From the NCBI GenBank assembly GCA_937142855.1, contig CAKZQZ010000017.1, positions 18,214-82,213 of the forward strand: a DNA stretch of 64,000 nucleotides. The letters are read 5' to 3'. The DNA comes from an uncultured Alphaproteobacteria bacterium (GTDB lineage Bacteria > Pseudomonadota > Alphaproteobacteria > Puniceispirillales > Marisalimonadaceae). This document shows positions 40,926 through 49,381 of the stretch, piece after piece; the stretch's first letter is position 1; each line of letters starts with the position of its first letter. A program made the position numbers and the translations under genes. The notes beneath the pieces were generated by a model. It searched no databases and was not told the origin of the DNA. It saw only the letters and a list, made by a program, of their open reading frames with translations.

Positions 40926-40936
40926 CCTTTCACAGT

Positions 40937-41011
40937 GCGGGCGTAGCTCAGTGGTAGAGCATCTCGTTGCCAACGAGAATGTCGAGAGTTCGAATCTCTT
41001 CGCCCGCTCCA
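40937..41011 (+). tRNA. tRNA-Gly (GCC)
   Basis: The cloverleaf is complete. The acceptor GCGGGCG pairs with CGCCCGC, the D arm is GCTCAGTGGTAGAGC, the anticodon stem CTCGT/ACGAG holds the loop TGCCA with anticodon GCC, and the T arm is GAGAGTTCGAATCTCTT. Discriminator T is followed by an encoded CCA (41009-41011). It reads GGC and GGT codons. Confidence 0.97.
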
Positions 41012-41030
41012 AATATCTATTATAAACTAC

Positions 41031-42131
41031 TTAATTTATTTCTATTATATCGAAGGACACTTCATTATGTATGGAGTAGTTCTTTTGATTTTGTACAAGA
41101 TCTTTGTTTGCAATTAGAAAACCTAAATATTTGTTATACTTCGGAGACCATACAACTGAAGTTACTCTACCGTCTTCTTTACCTTCATTAAATACGGGTA
41201 AATTATTGAAAAAAGGTGGGCGGGGAAGGATATCCAAATCAAACTTAACTTGGTAGATAGATTTATTAAAGCCCTTATCTCTTTGTTTTAACAAAGCTGA
41301 TTTTCCTACAAAATCAAAGTCAACATCTAAACTACAAAACTTTCCTAATCCACAATCTTGTGGAAAGTTCTTATTTGTCATTTCATTACCATAACTTAGA
41401 AGGTGATTTTCAACTCTTTCTATCATATTTGGACAGCCAACTCTTATGTTTAAATCCACGCCTTCTTTCATTATCAAATCCCATAAGATGACCCCTGTTT
41501 GATTTTTAGAAAGTATAATTTCATAACCTGTTTGCTTACTAAAACCAGTTTTGGAAACTAAAACGTTGTCATTATTAAAAACATAGTTTTCAAACCTAAA
41601 ATATTTTAATTTTTCAATTTCCTTACCAAAAACTTTGCACAAAAGTAGCTCTGACTTAGGTCCTTGGATGGCAATAGTTATTCTATCAGACTCAAAGACA
41701 TCAGCATTAAAATTCATTGTGTGATTAATCGCAGAAACCCAGTTAAATAAGTCAGAGTCAGATAGTGAAATTAAAAAATGGTTTTCACTCAAACAAAATA
41801 CTACTGGGTCGTTTAATATGCCTCCTTCAAAGTTTACTATTGGCGAGTAATAAGCTCTACCAGGAATAATATTACTTAGGTCTCTACAAAATAAATATTT
41901 TAGTAGGTCATGAGATTTTTTGCCTTTGATCTCTATTATTTTTTGGCAACACACATCCCATAACTGGACATGTTTAGTAAGATGTAAGTAATCATTTTTT
42001 AGGGATTTAAAAACAGTGGGTATTAATGTGTTATTATAAACACTATATTTTTTTACCCCAGCCTCATTATTCCTAGACGTAAAAGGTGTTTCCTTAATTC
42101 TGTTAGACGTAGAAAAAAATTCATTAGACAT
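41031..42131 (-). CDS. dmdA: DmdA-like GcvT-family methyltransferase, probable dimethylsulfoniopropionate demethylase
   Basis: This 366-residue protein belongs to the GcvT/aminomethyltransferase fold and most resembles DmdA, which moves a methyl group from DMSP to tetrahydrofolate. Seen in the sequence: SNRIKETPFTSR near residue 9, HVQLWDV near 54, CRDLSN near 82, YYSPIVNFEGGILNDPVV near 94, SLSDSDLFNW near 122 and IERVENHLLSYGNEMT near 237. From memory, Pelagibacter DmdA has GWSKQGGYEI where this protein has GFSKQTGYEI (F197 for the tryptophan). That could mean divergence or another substrate such as a different methylated compound. It is transcribed away from the MetF-like gene, 53 bases apart. 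The 3' neighbour is tRNA-Gly, convergent. A generic GcvT paralogue is the main alternative. Confidence 0.72.
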   Translation of the reverse strand: MSNEFFSTSNRIKETPFTSRNNEAGVKKYSVYNNTLIPTVFKSLKNDYLHLTKHVQLWDVCCQKIIEIKGKKSHDLLKYLFCRDLSNIIPGRAYYSPIVNFEGGILNDPVVFCLSENHFLISLSDSDLFNWVSAINHTMNFNADVFESDRITIAIQGPKSELLLCKVFGKEIEKLKYFRFENYVFNNDNVLVSKTGFSKQTGYEIILSKNQTGVILWDLIMKEGVDLNIRVGCPNMIERVENHLLSYGNEMTNKNFPQDCGLGKFCSLDVDFDFVGKSALLKQRDKGFNKSIYQVKFDLDILPRPPFFNNLPVFNEGKEDGRVTSVVWSPKYNKYLGFLIANKDLVQNQKNYSIHNEVSFDIIEIN

Positions 42132-42184
42132 TTTTTATACCCCCATATAAAAAACAATAACCTTAATCACTTTGGATATTTTTT

Positions 42185-43075
42185 ATGAAAAGTAAATTAA
42201 GAAAATCATTAGATGAAAAAAAATTTGTTTACACGGCAGAGACATCACCCCCAGACTCAGGAAGTAAAATCGATATTATTAACCAAGTTAAGTGTTTAAA
42301 AAATCTTGCTGATGCAATAAATGTTACTGATGGAGCAGGAGCTAATTCTCATATGTCAGCCTTGGCAACAGCCGCGGTTATTGCTGAAAACCATATTGAG
42401 CCTATATTACAATTTACAACAAGGGACCGTAATAGATTGGCTATTCAAGGAGATTTACTAGGTGGATGGGCATTAAATATCCCAAATATACTTTGCCTAT
42501 ATGGCGATGAAGTTAAAGGAGGCGATCAACCTGAAGCAAAAGAAGTTCGAGACCTTGATACTATAGGTTTACTAAAAACAGCTAATGATATCAAAATTAA
42601 TAAAACTTATCCCTCAGGTAGAAAGATAGCCAATGCCCCAGATTTTTTTATTGGAGGTGCAGACACACCTTTTAAAATAAAAGATGATTTTGACGGAGCA
42701 AATTTATTTAAAAAAATTAAGGTTGGAGTTGAATTTTTTCAAACTCAATATGCTTTTGATGAGGTTATTCTTGAAAGATATATGGGAAAACTAAATCAGC
42801 TTGGTATCACAAGTAAAGCATATTTTATAGTTGGTTTAGGTATTATTAAATCTGCTAAAAGTGCACGTTGGATGAACGATAATTTATTTGGGATAAGTAT
42901 TCCTGAAAATATAATAAACAGGATTGAAAACTCTGATAATGAGAAAGAAGAAGGAACGAAAATTTGTATTGAATTGATTGAAAAATATAAATCAATTGAA
43001 GGGGTGAGTGGTGTGCACTTAATGGGATATAAACAAGAGGAAGATATAGCTTCCGTTATTTCTCATTTCAAATAA
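42185..43075 (+). CDS. MetF-like methylenetetrahydrofolate reductase
   Basis: This 296-residue TIM-barrel protein belongs to the methylenetetrahydrofolate reductase family, which interconverts 5-methyl- and 5,10-methylene-THF with FAD. The N-terminal active-site glutamate is in YTAETSPPDSGS near residue 20. AINVTDGAGANSHMS (near 57) and LQFTTRDRNRLAIQGDLLG (near 80) are typical. LGIIKSAKSARWMNDNLFG lies near the C-terminus. Next to a DmdA-like demethylase, it probably oxidises methyl-THF rather than serving methionine synthesis. GGAT lies nine bases before the ATG. Confidence 0.85.
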   Translation: MKSKLRKSLDEKKFVYTAETSPPDSGSKIDIINQVKCLKNLADAINVTDGAGANSHMSALATAAVIAENHIEPILQFTTRDRNRLAIQGDLLGGWALNIPNILCLYGDEVKGGDQPEAKEVRDLDTIGLLKTANDIKINKTYPSGRKIANAPDFFIGGADTPFKIKDDFDGANLFKKIKVGVEFFQTQYAFDEVILERYMGKLNQLGITSKAYFIVGLGIIKSAKSARWMNDNLFGISIPENIINRIENSDNEKEEGTKICIELIEKYKSIEGVSGVHLMGYKQEEDIASVISHFK

Positions 43076-43099
43076 TTCTAGTAATATTGGAGATTAAAA

Positions 43100-43921
43100 T
43101 TGCAAATATCTCAAGAACTATATTCAAAGGCGCAAAAACTAGATAATGATCAACTCAGATCAATAATTAGATCAGAAAAGTTTAAGGGACAAACATCTGG
43201 GCTTTCTAAGAATTATTTGCAAACAAATCTTATTATTTTGGATAAAAAATATGCCTTAGATTTCATGATTTTTTGTCAAAGAAACCCTAAAGCTTGCCCG
43301 CTAGTTGGTGTTACTGACGTGGGAGATCCATTTTTCAGGACTTTAGGAAATGATGTAGATGTTAGGTCTGACGTTCCTTCATATAACATCTATAAAAATG
43401 GTAAGCTTTTTAAATTAGTTAATAATATAATTAATTTATGGAATGAGGATCTTGTGGCTTTTGCAATTGGTTGCTCATTTACATTTGAACACTCTCTTAT
43501 CAAAAAGGGTTTTCAAATTGACCACATTGAAAATAACAAAGTGGTCCCAATGTATAAAACTAATATTAAAAACAAAGTTTCTGGGGCGTTTAAAGATACG
43601 ATGGTGGTATCCATGAGAATTTTTAAAAAAAATCAAGTCAACGAAGTAATCAAAATTTGTAAATCATTTCATTGGGCACACGGGACACCTATTCACGTTG
43701 GAAATCCAAAAGAGATTGGAATACTTGATATAAACAATCCTGAATGGGGAGATAAACCAAAAGCACTGTTAGAAGATGAAGAGTATGTCTTTTGGGCTTG
43801 TGGTGTTACACCACAAAATGCAATTTTAAGTTCCGATATCCCCTTTTGTATTTCTCATACCCCAGGTCACATGCTTATTACAGATGTCCCAGAAGATGCA
43901 GAGGTTCCTATTCTGCAGTAA
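43100..43921 (+). CDS. DUF1445 putative hydro-lyase (YcsI family)
   Basis: This 273-residue protein matches DUF1445, the YcsI-type 'putative hydro-lyase' family related to the mitochondrial D-glutamate cyclase domain. Visible family blocks are NYLQTNLIILDKKYALDF near residue 40, CPLVGVTDVGDP near 68, FAIGCSFTFEHSL near 122 and FHWAHGTPIHVGNP near 190, with HTPGHMLITD at the C-terminus. It starts at TTG, supported by GGAG at 43089-43092, seven bases upstream. It lies 24 bases after the MetF-like gene and is probably co-transcribed with it. Its substrate here is unknown. Confidence 0.83.
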   Translation: MQISQELYSKAQKLDNDQLRSIIRSEKFKGQTSGLSKNYLQTNLIILDKKYALDFMIFCQRNPKACPLVGVTDVGDPFFRTLGNDVDVRSDVPSYNIYKNGKLFKLVNNIINLWNEDLVAFAIGCSFTFEHSLIKKGFQIDHIENNKVVPMYKTNIKNKVSGAFKDTMVVSMRIFKKNQVNEVIKICKSFHWAHGTPIHVGNPKEIGILDINNPEWGDKPKALLEDEEYVFWACGVTPQNAILSSDIPFCISHTPGHMLITDVPEDAEVPILQ

Positions 43922-43923
43922 CT

Positions 43924-45066
43924 TTACTCTATAGACACCACTGATATTTTTTTTGCTGCTTTTTGAGCCTTGTCTAAGCTTGAAGCCAAGACTACTCCCA
44001 TGCGCCTATAAGATTTTAAAGTTGGTTTACCAAAAATCCTGAAATCCACATTTTCATCTTCTAAAGCTTTTTCGATACCCTCTATAGTATAATTACCTGT
44101 TGCATTTTCTTCAGCAAGTATGACATGACTTGCTCCGGCCTGCATGAGTTTTATCTCAGGTAAAGGCATTCCTGTAAGCACTCTTGCGTGTATGTCAAAT
44201 TGACTATAATTTTGAGTGAACATAGTTACCATACCAGTGTCATGAGGGCGGGGGCTTAATTCACTAAAGATAACACCACCTTTTTTATCAACAAAAAATT
44301 CCACGCCAAAAATTCCTGATCCACCTAAGTCCAATACCATGGTTTTAGCAGCTTCTTGGGCTTTCTTTATCACTTCTTTTGAACATGCTGCAGGTTGCCA
44401 GCTATATTGATAATCTCCCCTTTTTTGAAAATGCCCGATTGGATCACAAAATGAGACCTTTCCTGACTTCTCTAAAATTGTTAATAATGTTATTTCGTAA
44501 TCAAAATCAATGAATTCTTCTACAATGACCCTCTTTCTGTTTCCCCTCATGCCGTCAATAGCAAATTTCCAGGATTTCCTTAGTTCTTCTTGAGAACTTG
44601 CATAACTTTGCCCTTTGCCCGATGAACTCATAACTGGTTTTACAGCTACCTTGGCACCTATTTTTTTAGCTTCTGATAGGAGCTCTTCTTCTGTTTCAGC
44701 ATATGCAAACCTTGCCGTTGTTAATCCTAAACTTTTTGCTCTATCTCTAATTCTATCCCTATTCATAGTTAAGTTGACAGCCTTCGCAGAGGGTATAACA
44801 GTATACCCGTTAGTTTCCGCTTCCAACAAGACTTCTGTTTCAATCGCCTCAACTTCAGGAACAATGAAGTCAGGCTTATGTTTATTTATAATTTCAAAAA
44901 GTTTTTCTTTATCAAGCATATTAAAAACTTCCGCCATATCACTAACCTGCATTGCTGGGGCATTTTCATAAGCATCACAAGTAATTACATAGCAACCCAT
45001 TCTTTTCAGACTAATGGTCAATTCTTTACCTAACTCTCCACTACCAAGTAATAAAATTTTTTTCAT
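43924..45066 (-). CDS. purT: Formate-dependent phosphoribosylglycinamide formyltransferase
   Basis: This ATP-grasp enzyme makes formyl-GAR from GAR, formate and ATP in purine synthesis, bypassing formyl-THF. It has 380 residues. The N-terminal motif is LLLGSGELGKELTISLKRMG, the ATP-binding loop is KPVMSSSGKGQSYASS near residue 143, and the metal-binding region is VEFFVDKKGGVIFSELSPRPHDT, read in two parts. SYRRMGVVLAS occurs near the C-terminus. It ends two bases after the convergent DUF1445 gene. It could use formate released by C1 oxidation in this neighbourhood. Confidence 0.96.
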   Translation of the reverse strand: MKKILLLGSGELGKELTISLKRMGCYVITCDAYENAPAMQVSDMAEVFNMLDKEKLFEIINKHKPDFIVPEVEAIETEVLLEAETNGYTVIPSAKAVNLTMNRDRIRDRAKSLGLTTARFAYAETEEELLSEAKKIGAKVAVKPVMSSSGKGQSYASSQEELRKSWKFAIDGMRGNRKRVIVEEFIDFDYEITLLTILEKSGKVSFCDPIGHFQKRGDYQYSWQPAACSKEVIKKAQEAAKTMVLDLGGSGIFGVEFFVDKKGGVIFSELSPRPHDTGMVTMFTQNYSQFDIHARVLTGMPLPEIKLMQAGASHVILAEENATGNYTIEGIEKALEDENVDFRIFGKPTLKSYRRMGVVLASSLDKAQKAAKKISVVSIE

Positions 45067-45118
45067 ATGACGGCCTTTTAAAGTTTAAAAACATTATTTT
45101 TAGATTATCATTCAGGAT

Positions 45119-45769
45119 ATGTCTTTTATTAAAAATCTTATTTACAAATTTTTAAACAAAAAAATTTCTATAATTTATAACAAAAGATTTTCACAGCACC
45201 AAAATACGCCCAAAGGCGTATTTTGGAATAGTAAATTATCTCAAGATTTAAGATTAAATATCATACTAGATAAAATGATAGATAATTCAAAATCTGATAC
45301 TTTCACGATGGCTGACATTGGGTGTGGTTATGGACGCTGTTTTGAGATAATCAAAGAAAGAAATCTACAAGATAAAATTAAGTATTCAGGATTTGATATT
45401 AATAAAAATTTTATATCCTTTTGTAAAAATAACATAAAATTGAAACAGGCTAACTTCTACGTAGACATTAGTCCATCCCAACAGTTTGATTATGTAGTTA
45501 TGTCAGGAACTTATAATTTATCACCAACTAATAACCTGAAATTATGGGAAAGCTATATTACAAAAAACCTAAAGTCTAATTGGAAAAACGTAGATAAAGC
45601 GATGATTTTTAATTGCCTAGTAGATAAAAAGCGCAAGATAAAAAATAAATTATATTACACAGAAATCTCTTGGATAAAAAAGTTATGTGAAGAAAATTTA
45701 AATAAACCTGTATTTTCTAAACATAATTTACTTGAAGAGGATGTAACAGTTTTTATAGAAAAGAATTAA
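45119..45769 (+). CDS. Class I SAM-dependent methyltransferase
   Basis: This 216-residue protein has a Rossmann-type SAM-binding motif I ADIGCGYGRCFEII near residue 65 and an acidic second motif FDINKNFISFCKNN near 92. The N-terminal 25 residues are basic and hydrophobic (FIKNLIYKFLNKKISIIYNKR), perhaps for membrane association. The central YVVMSGTYNLSP is the probable motif IV region. The substrate is unknown. Its last four bases overlap the convergent hydrolase gene. Confidence 0.78.
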   Translation: MSFIKNLIYKFLNKKISIIYNKRFSQHQNTPKGVFWNSKLSQDLRLNIILDKMIDNSKSDTFTMADIGCGYGRCFEIIKERNLQDKIKYSGFDINKNFISFCKNNIKLKQANFYVDISPSQQFDYVVMSGTYNLSPTNNLKLWESYITKNLKSNWKNVDKAMIFNCLVDKKRKIKNKLYYTEISWIKKLCEENLNKPVFSKHNLLEEDVTVFIEKN

Positions 45770-46575
45770 GTTATATTACTTCCAAACTGATTAATTTTTT
45801 CGGCGAATTCATTAGGGTTTTCCATTGGAATTAAATGGCCACATTCTGGAAACTCAACTCTTTCTATGTTTTTCATTGTATTACATATTTCGTCAATATC
45901 ACCTGGTATTCTGAATACCTTATCATAGTGACCGGTCATAATCAGAATAGGGATGTTTATTTTAGACCAATCAACATCCCAATTAGCAGTTAACGACCCT
46001 TCCATAAGTTTAAAAATTCCAGAGTTCTCATCAAGGCCCTTATAATTTTTAGGATTAAGAGCGTTTGGTTCCATTTTTTCTAAAAAAGATGGAGACGCAA
46101 TAACTGGCATATTAAAGTCCATCAATAAAGACGTTCCACCGTAGCGGGCGACATTGACCATTGTTTTATTAATCCATCTTAGTCTTGGGTTGTTTTTCCT
46201 AAGAGTATTGACCAAAACCAAACCCTGGCTCTTAACTCCTTTTTCTAGAGCGAGAGCTGCGTACAAGCCACCTATAGACAGGCCTACTAAAATTACATTT
46301 TTTAAATTTAAAGAATTAATTAATTGGACTAAATCCGACACAATTATGTCTGTGTCCAGCACTATACTTTTGTCAAACTTGCTATTTTCTTGCCCTCTGA
46401 AGTTATAGGCTAAATAACCATTACCTTCTTTAACTACTTTGTCTCCTATATGACCGTTCCAAGCAGATGTACTCCCAGTCAAAGCATTAACAAAGACAAA
46501 AGTTTTACCTTTGGTCTTTGGAGCAATATATTCATAATAAATTTCATTATTGTCATCAATTTTTAAAACAGCCAT
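45766..46575 (-). CDS. Alpha/beta hydrolase
   Basis: This 269-residue alpha/beta hydrolase has the nucleophile elbow LVGLSIGGLYAALAL (serine near residue 97), a probable acid in LIMTGHYDKVFR near 215, and the catalytic histidine in ECGHLIPMENP near 250. The oxyanion region is VNALTGSTSAWNGH. It resembles 3-oxoadipate enol-lactonase/haloperoxidase-type esterases, but the substrate is open. It follows the unknown gene at 46585-47133 by nine bases on the same strand. Confidence 0.83.
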   Translation of the reverse strand: MAVLKIDDNNEIYYEYIAPKTKGKTFVFVNALTGSTSAWNGHIGDKVVKEGNGYLAYNFRGQENSKFDKSIVLDTDIIVSDLVQLINSLNLKNVILVGLSIGGLYAALALEKGVKSQGLVLVNTLRKNNPRLRWINKTMVNVARYGGTSLLMDFNMPVIASPSFLEKMEPNALNPKNYKGLDENSGIFKLMEGSLTANWDVDWSKINIPILIMTGHYDKVFRIPGDIDEICNTMKNIERVEFPECGHLIPMENPNEFAEKINQFGSNIT

Positions 46576-46584
46576 TTTAGCACC

Positions 46585-47133
46585 TTATTCTTCTGATATT
46601 TCAATTTTCAAATGTTGAAAATGACCCTCTAACTCTTCGTCTCTTAATGTTGAAAACTTTTCAAATTCTTCGTCATCTAGAAAATTAAAGTTTGCTTCTG
46701 TGTCATTTTGTTCAGTGTTGGTGTTGGGGTCGACGTTATGTAAAATTTTTTCAGTTGCTGAATGTGTCCTTTTTATAGGATATTCTCCAACCCTTTCTTG
46801 AAAAGTAACTATTGCCCTGAGACCTCTTTCTATAGCAAGTCTCTCGTCTTCATCCTCGCTTTCATCAAAACCAACGTAAAGAGCGTGTATTATGTGTTGC
46901 TTCGGGTCAGGCAAAATCCCAATATCATACATAACTTCACCTTGGGGGCTTAAATTCATATAAAACTCACTAAATCGAGCTAAAATTTCTCTTGTTCTTG
47001 ATGGCCCAGGATCAACAGGGGGAGCCTTCTGCGGGGGTGGTGGGGCATTAAGATTATTCCAAATAGCTACACAAATTAGAATACAAAATGTAACTACAAG
47101 AGCAATAATGAATGGTGTTGAGTCTACAAACAT
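46585..47133 (-). CDS. Unknown membrane-anchored protein with acidic tail
   Basis: This 182-residue protein is not one I recognise. One N-terminal transmembrane helix (PFIIALVVTFCILICVAIW) is followed by a proline-rich linker (APPPPQKAPPVDPGP) and a soluble domain of about 80 residues with LARFSEFYMNLSPQGEVMYD and EDERLAIERGLRAIVTFQER. The last 45 residues are acidic (NTEQNDTEANFNFLDDEEFE). It would face the periplasm or cytoplasm from a single anchor; the N-out or N-in orientation is unclear. It is probably co-transcribed with the alpha/beta hydrolase. Confidence 0.7.
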   Translation of the reverse strand: MFVDSTPFIIALVVTFCILICVAIWNNLNAPPPPQKAPPVDPGPSRTREILARFSEFYMNLSPQGEVMYDIGILPDPKQHIIHALYVGFDESEDEDERLAIERGLRAIVTFQERVGEYPIKRTHSATEKILHNVDPNTNTEQNDTEANFNFLDDEEFEKFSTLRDEELEGHFQHLKIEISEE

Positions 47134-47403
47134 AATTTTTAACTACTACTAAGATTTAGTAAATTATATTTCAATACAAAGAAAATATAAACGAAATAAT
47201 TTATCATTATAATAACCTATACAAAAAAAATAATCATTATATATTTCAAATATTTACACCTGATTATAGTTGGTATATAAGATCACAGATTTGCAATTGG
47301 TATAGTTTTCTTGTTAGTATGATTCTTAATTACACGATTCTGTGTTTTTAAAATTAACTAACAAAGGTTTGTATAATTATACAAGCGGAAACAGGAGGAT
47401 AAG
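47134..47403 (+). promoter_or_regulatory. AT-rich upstream region of the osmolyte transporter operon
   Basis: This 270-base gene-free stretch lies between two diverging genes. It is almost entirely A and T. It contains two GATTC (GANTC, CcrM-type) sites at 47321-47325 and 47336-47340, a TATAAT at 47372-47377 without a good -35 box, and a consensus ribosome-binding site AGGAGG at 47393-47398, five bases before the ATG. I see no recognisable riboswitch fold. The strong SD suggests high expression of the binding protein. Confidence 0.5.
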
Positions 47404-48417
47404 ATGAAACGGGTATTCGGAGCTGCATTTACAATGGCGGCAACCGTAGCCGTAGGCCTTAGTTGGGCTACAATAGGTAATGCTGCATGCGGTAAGGTTA
47501 CTATAGCAGATATGGACTGGGCATCAGCATCATTAATGGCAAATGTAGACAAAATCATTTTAGAAGAAGGCTATGGCTGTGAAGTTGAACTAGTAGCAGG
47601 AGCTACAATGCCAACTTTTACTTCAATGAATGAAAAAGGAGCACCAGACGTAGCGCCTGAGCTTTGGGCTAACGCTGTAGCAATTCCACTAAATAAAGCT
47701 GTTGGAGAAAATAGATTAATGGTTGCCAACAAAGCGCCTATTAGCGGATTAGGTGAAGGTTGGTTTGTGTCTCCATATACAGCCAAAAAACATAACCTTA
47801 AAACTGTAGATGATGTTCTTGCCAGACCTGATTTATTCCCATACGCAGAAGATAAATCAAAAGGTGCTTTTGTAGGTTGTCCTGCAGGTTGGGGTTGTCA
47901 ATTAGTTAACCAGAATTTATTTCGAGCCAATGAAATGGAAAAAAAAGGTTGGGTATTAGTTGATCCAGGAAGTGGTGCTGGCCTTGATGGCTCTCTCAAC
48001 AAACATCTTACTCGAGGTGAAAACTGGTTTGGCTATTACTGGTCACCAACTACTTTAATTGGAAAACACAGTTTGGTAAAAACTGACTTTGGAGTACCTT
48101 TTGTTGGAAAAGATCATTGGGATTCTTGTATTGCAAAGCCAGAGCAAGAGTGTGCTAATCCTAAAAAGTCAGCTTGGACAGAGTCAGTAGTTAATACTGT
48201 TGTTACAGCAAATTTTAAAAATAATGCAAGCGTAGCTTTAGATTATATCTCTGGAAGAGTTTATCCTGGAAGCATAATGAATAAAATGCTTGTTTTTATG
48301 GATGAAGAAAAGGCACAAGGCAAAGATGCAGCTTATGAATTTTTAGAAAAACATGGTGCTGTGTGGGAAAAATGGGTTAGTCCAGACGTAGCCAAAAAAG
48401 TTAAATCCAGCTTATAA
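47404..48417 (+). CDS. Glycine betaine/proline betaine/DMSP-type ABC transporter substrate-binding protein
   Basis: This 337-residue periplasmic binding protein has an N-terminal signal peptide ending near GNAACG. The mature protein is an OpuAC/ProX-type module (KVTIADMDWASASLMANVD, PELWANAVAIPLNKAVGE, NWFGYYWSPTTL). Several tryptophans may form a cation-pi box for quaternary ammonium or sulfonium ligands. Cysteines at CPAGWGC and in CIAKPEQEC suggest disulfides. It is separated from its permease gene by a terminator-like hairpin. Glycine betaine, proline betaine, choline and DMSP are possible ligands; the sequence does not decide. Confidence 0.88.
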   Translation: MKRVFGAAFTMAATVAVGLSWATIGNAACGKVTIADMDWASASLMANVDKIILEEGYGCEVELVAGATMPTFTSMNEKGAPDVAPELWANAVAIPLNKAVGENRLMVANKAPISGLGEGWFVSPYTAKKHNLKTVDDVLARPDLFPYAEDKSKGAFVGCPAGWGCQLVNQNLFRANEMEKKGWVLVDPGSGAGLDGSLNKHLTRGENWFGYYWSPTTLIGKHSLVKTDFGVPFVGKDHWDSCIAKPEQECANPKKSAWTESVVNTVVTANFKNNASVALDYISGRVYPGSIMNKMLVFMDEEKAQGKDAAYEFLEKHGAVWEKWVSPDVAKKVKSSL

Positions 48418-48432
48418 TTTAAAAACTTAATA

Positions 48433-48470
48433 AAAATAATCACTGCTTCTAGAAACAGTGATTATTTTTT
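48433..48470 (+). terminator. Intrinsic terminator/attenuator after the binding-protein gene
   Basis: A 13-bp perfect inverted repeat (arms 48433-48445 and 48456-48468, core AATCACTG/CAGTGATT, ten-base loop) runs into T residues at 48465-48470. It lies 16 bases after the binding-protein stop and 20 bases before the permease ATG. It should terminate much of the transcription and lower expression of the permease and ATPase relative to the binding protein. Confidence 0.8.
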
Positions 48471-48489
48471 AATGTAGGATATCAGTAAA

Positions 48490-49377
48490 ATGGACTGGTT
48501 TTTTAAATTCCCTGATATGAGCAGATCTGATTTAAGAGAGTTTAAAAAATCAGTTGATTTCGCATTTACGGATTTCTCTAGAACTTATGGTGAAGGTATA
48601 GAAAATTTTTTTGAGCCTTTGTTGATGTTTTTGGTCTCATTTGAAAAGTTTTTTATTAATACTCCATGGCCTCTTATAGTTTTGGGAATAATATTACTGG
48701 CTTGGATAGGATCACGATCTATTCTGATAGTCATTGGCACCTTTTTAAGTTTTATGTTAATTGGCTATTTTGGTATGTGGGAAGATACAATGTCGACTTT
48801 AGCTATCATTTTAGTCGCTACCTTTTTATGTATTTCTATTGGAATTCCTCTTGGGGTTGCAATGGCCAGAAGCAACAAGGTTCAAGCTACTATAGTTCCA
48901 ATTTTAGATGTTATGCAAACAATCCCTAGCTTTGTTTACCTTATACCAGTTGTTATGTTACTTGGAATTGGGAAAGTTCCTGGTTTAATAGCCGTATGTA
49001 TTTATGCTATTCCACCTATTGTGCGTTTAACTAATTTAGGTATTAGGTTAGTAGATAAAGATGCATTAGAGGCGGCAGACTCTTTTGGTGCAAATTATTG
49101 GCAAAAGCTTTTTGGAGTTCAAATACCTCTTGCTTTACCAACGATCTTTGCTGGTGTGAATCAAACTATTATGATGGCTCTTGCTATGGTTGTTATTGCT
49201 TCAATGATTGGAGTGAAAGGTCTAGGTCTACCGGTTTTACAAGCAGTTTCTAATCAATACTTAGCTTTAGGTCTAATGAACGGTTTAGCAATTGTAGTAC
49301 TTGCTATCATTTTCGACAGAGTTACACAGAAATTTGGATTGCGTATGCAAAAATATAGAAATGATGGTAAGGATTAA
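48490..49377 (+). CDS. Betaine/osmolyte ABC transporter permease (OpuAB/ProW family)
   Basis: This 295-residue integral membrane protein has about six to seven transmembrane helices and the binding-protein-dependent permease fold. The N-terminal cytoplasmic region (SDLREFKKSVDFAFTDF) precedes the first helix at about residue 57. The EAA-type coupling loop is DALEAADSFGANYWQKLFGVQIP near residue 195, read in two parts. MVVIASMIGVKGLGLPV near residue 237 is typical of ProW. It lies four bases before the ATPase start. Confidence 0.92.
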   Translation: MDWFFKFPDMSRSDLREFKKSVDFAFTDFSRTYGEGIENFFEPLLMFLVSFEKFFINTPWPLIVLGIILLAWIGSRSILIVIGTFLSFMLIGYFGMWEDTMSTLAIILVATFLCISIGIPLGVAMARSNKVQATIVPILDVMQTIPSFVYLIPVVMLLGIGKVPGLIAVCIYAIPPIVRLTNLGIRLVDKDALEAADSFGANYWQKLFGVQIPLALPTIFAGVNQTIMMALAMVVIASMIGVKGLGLPVLQAVSNQYLALGLMNGLAIVVLAIIFDRVTQKFGLRMQKYRNDGKD

Positions 49378-49381
49378 TGAG

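Noticed and set aside
40830..41191. Small open frames across tRNA-Gly on both strands
   Set aside because: They run through a clear tRNA and lack similarity or ribosome-binding sites.
47134..47403. Riboswitch or small RNA before the osmolyte-binding protein
   Set aside because: The region is almost pure A and T without a stable GC-containing stem; nothing resembles a known aptamer.
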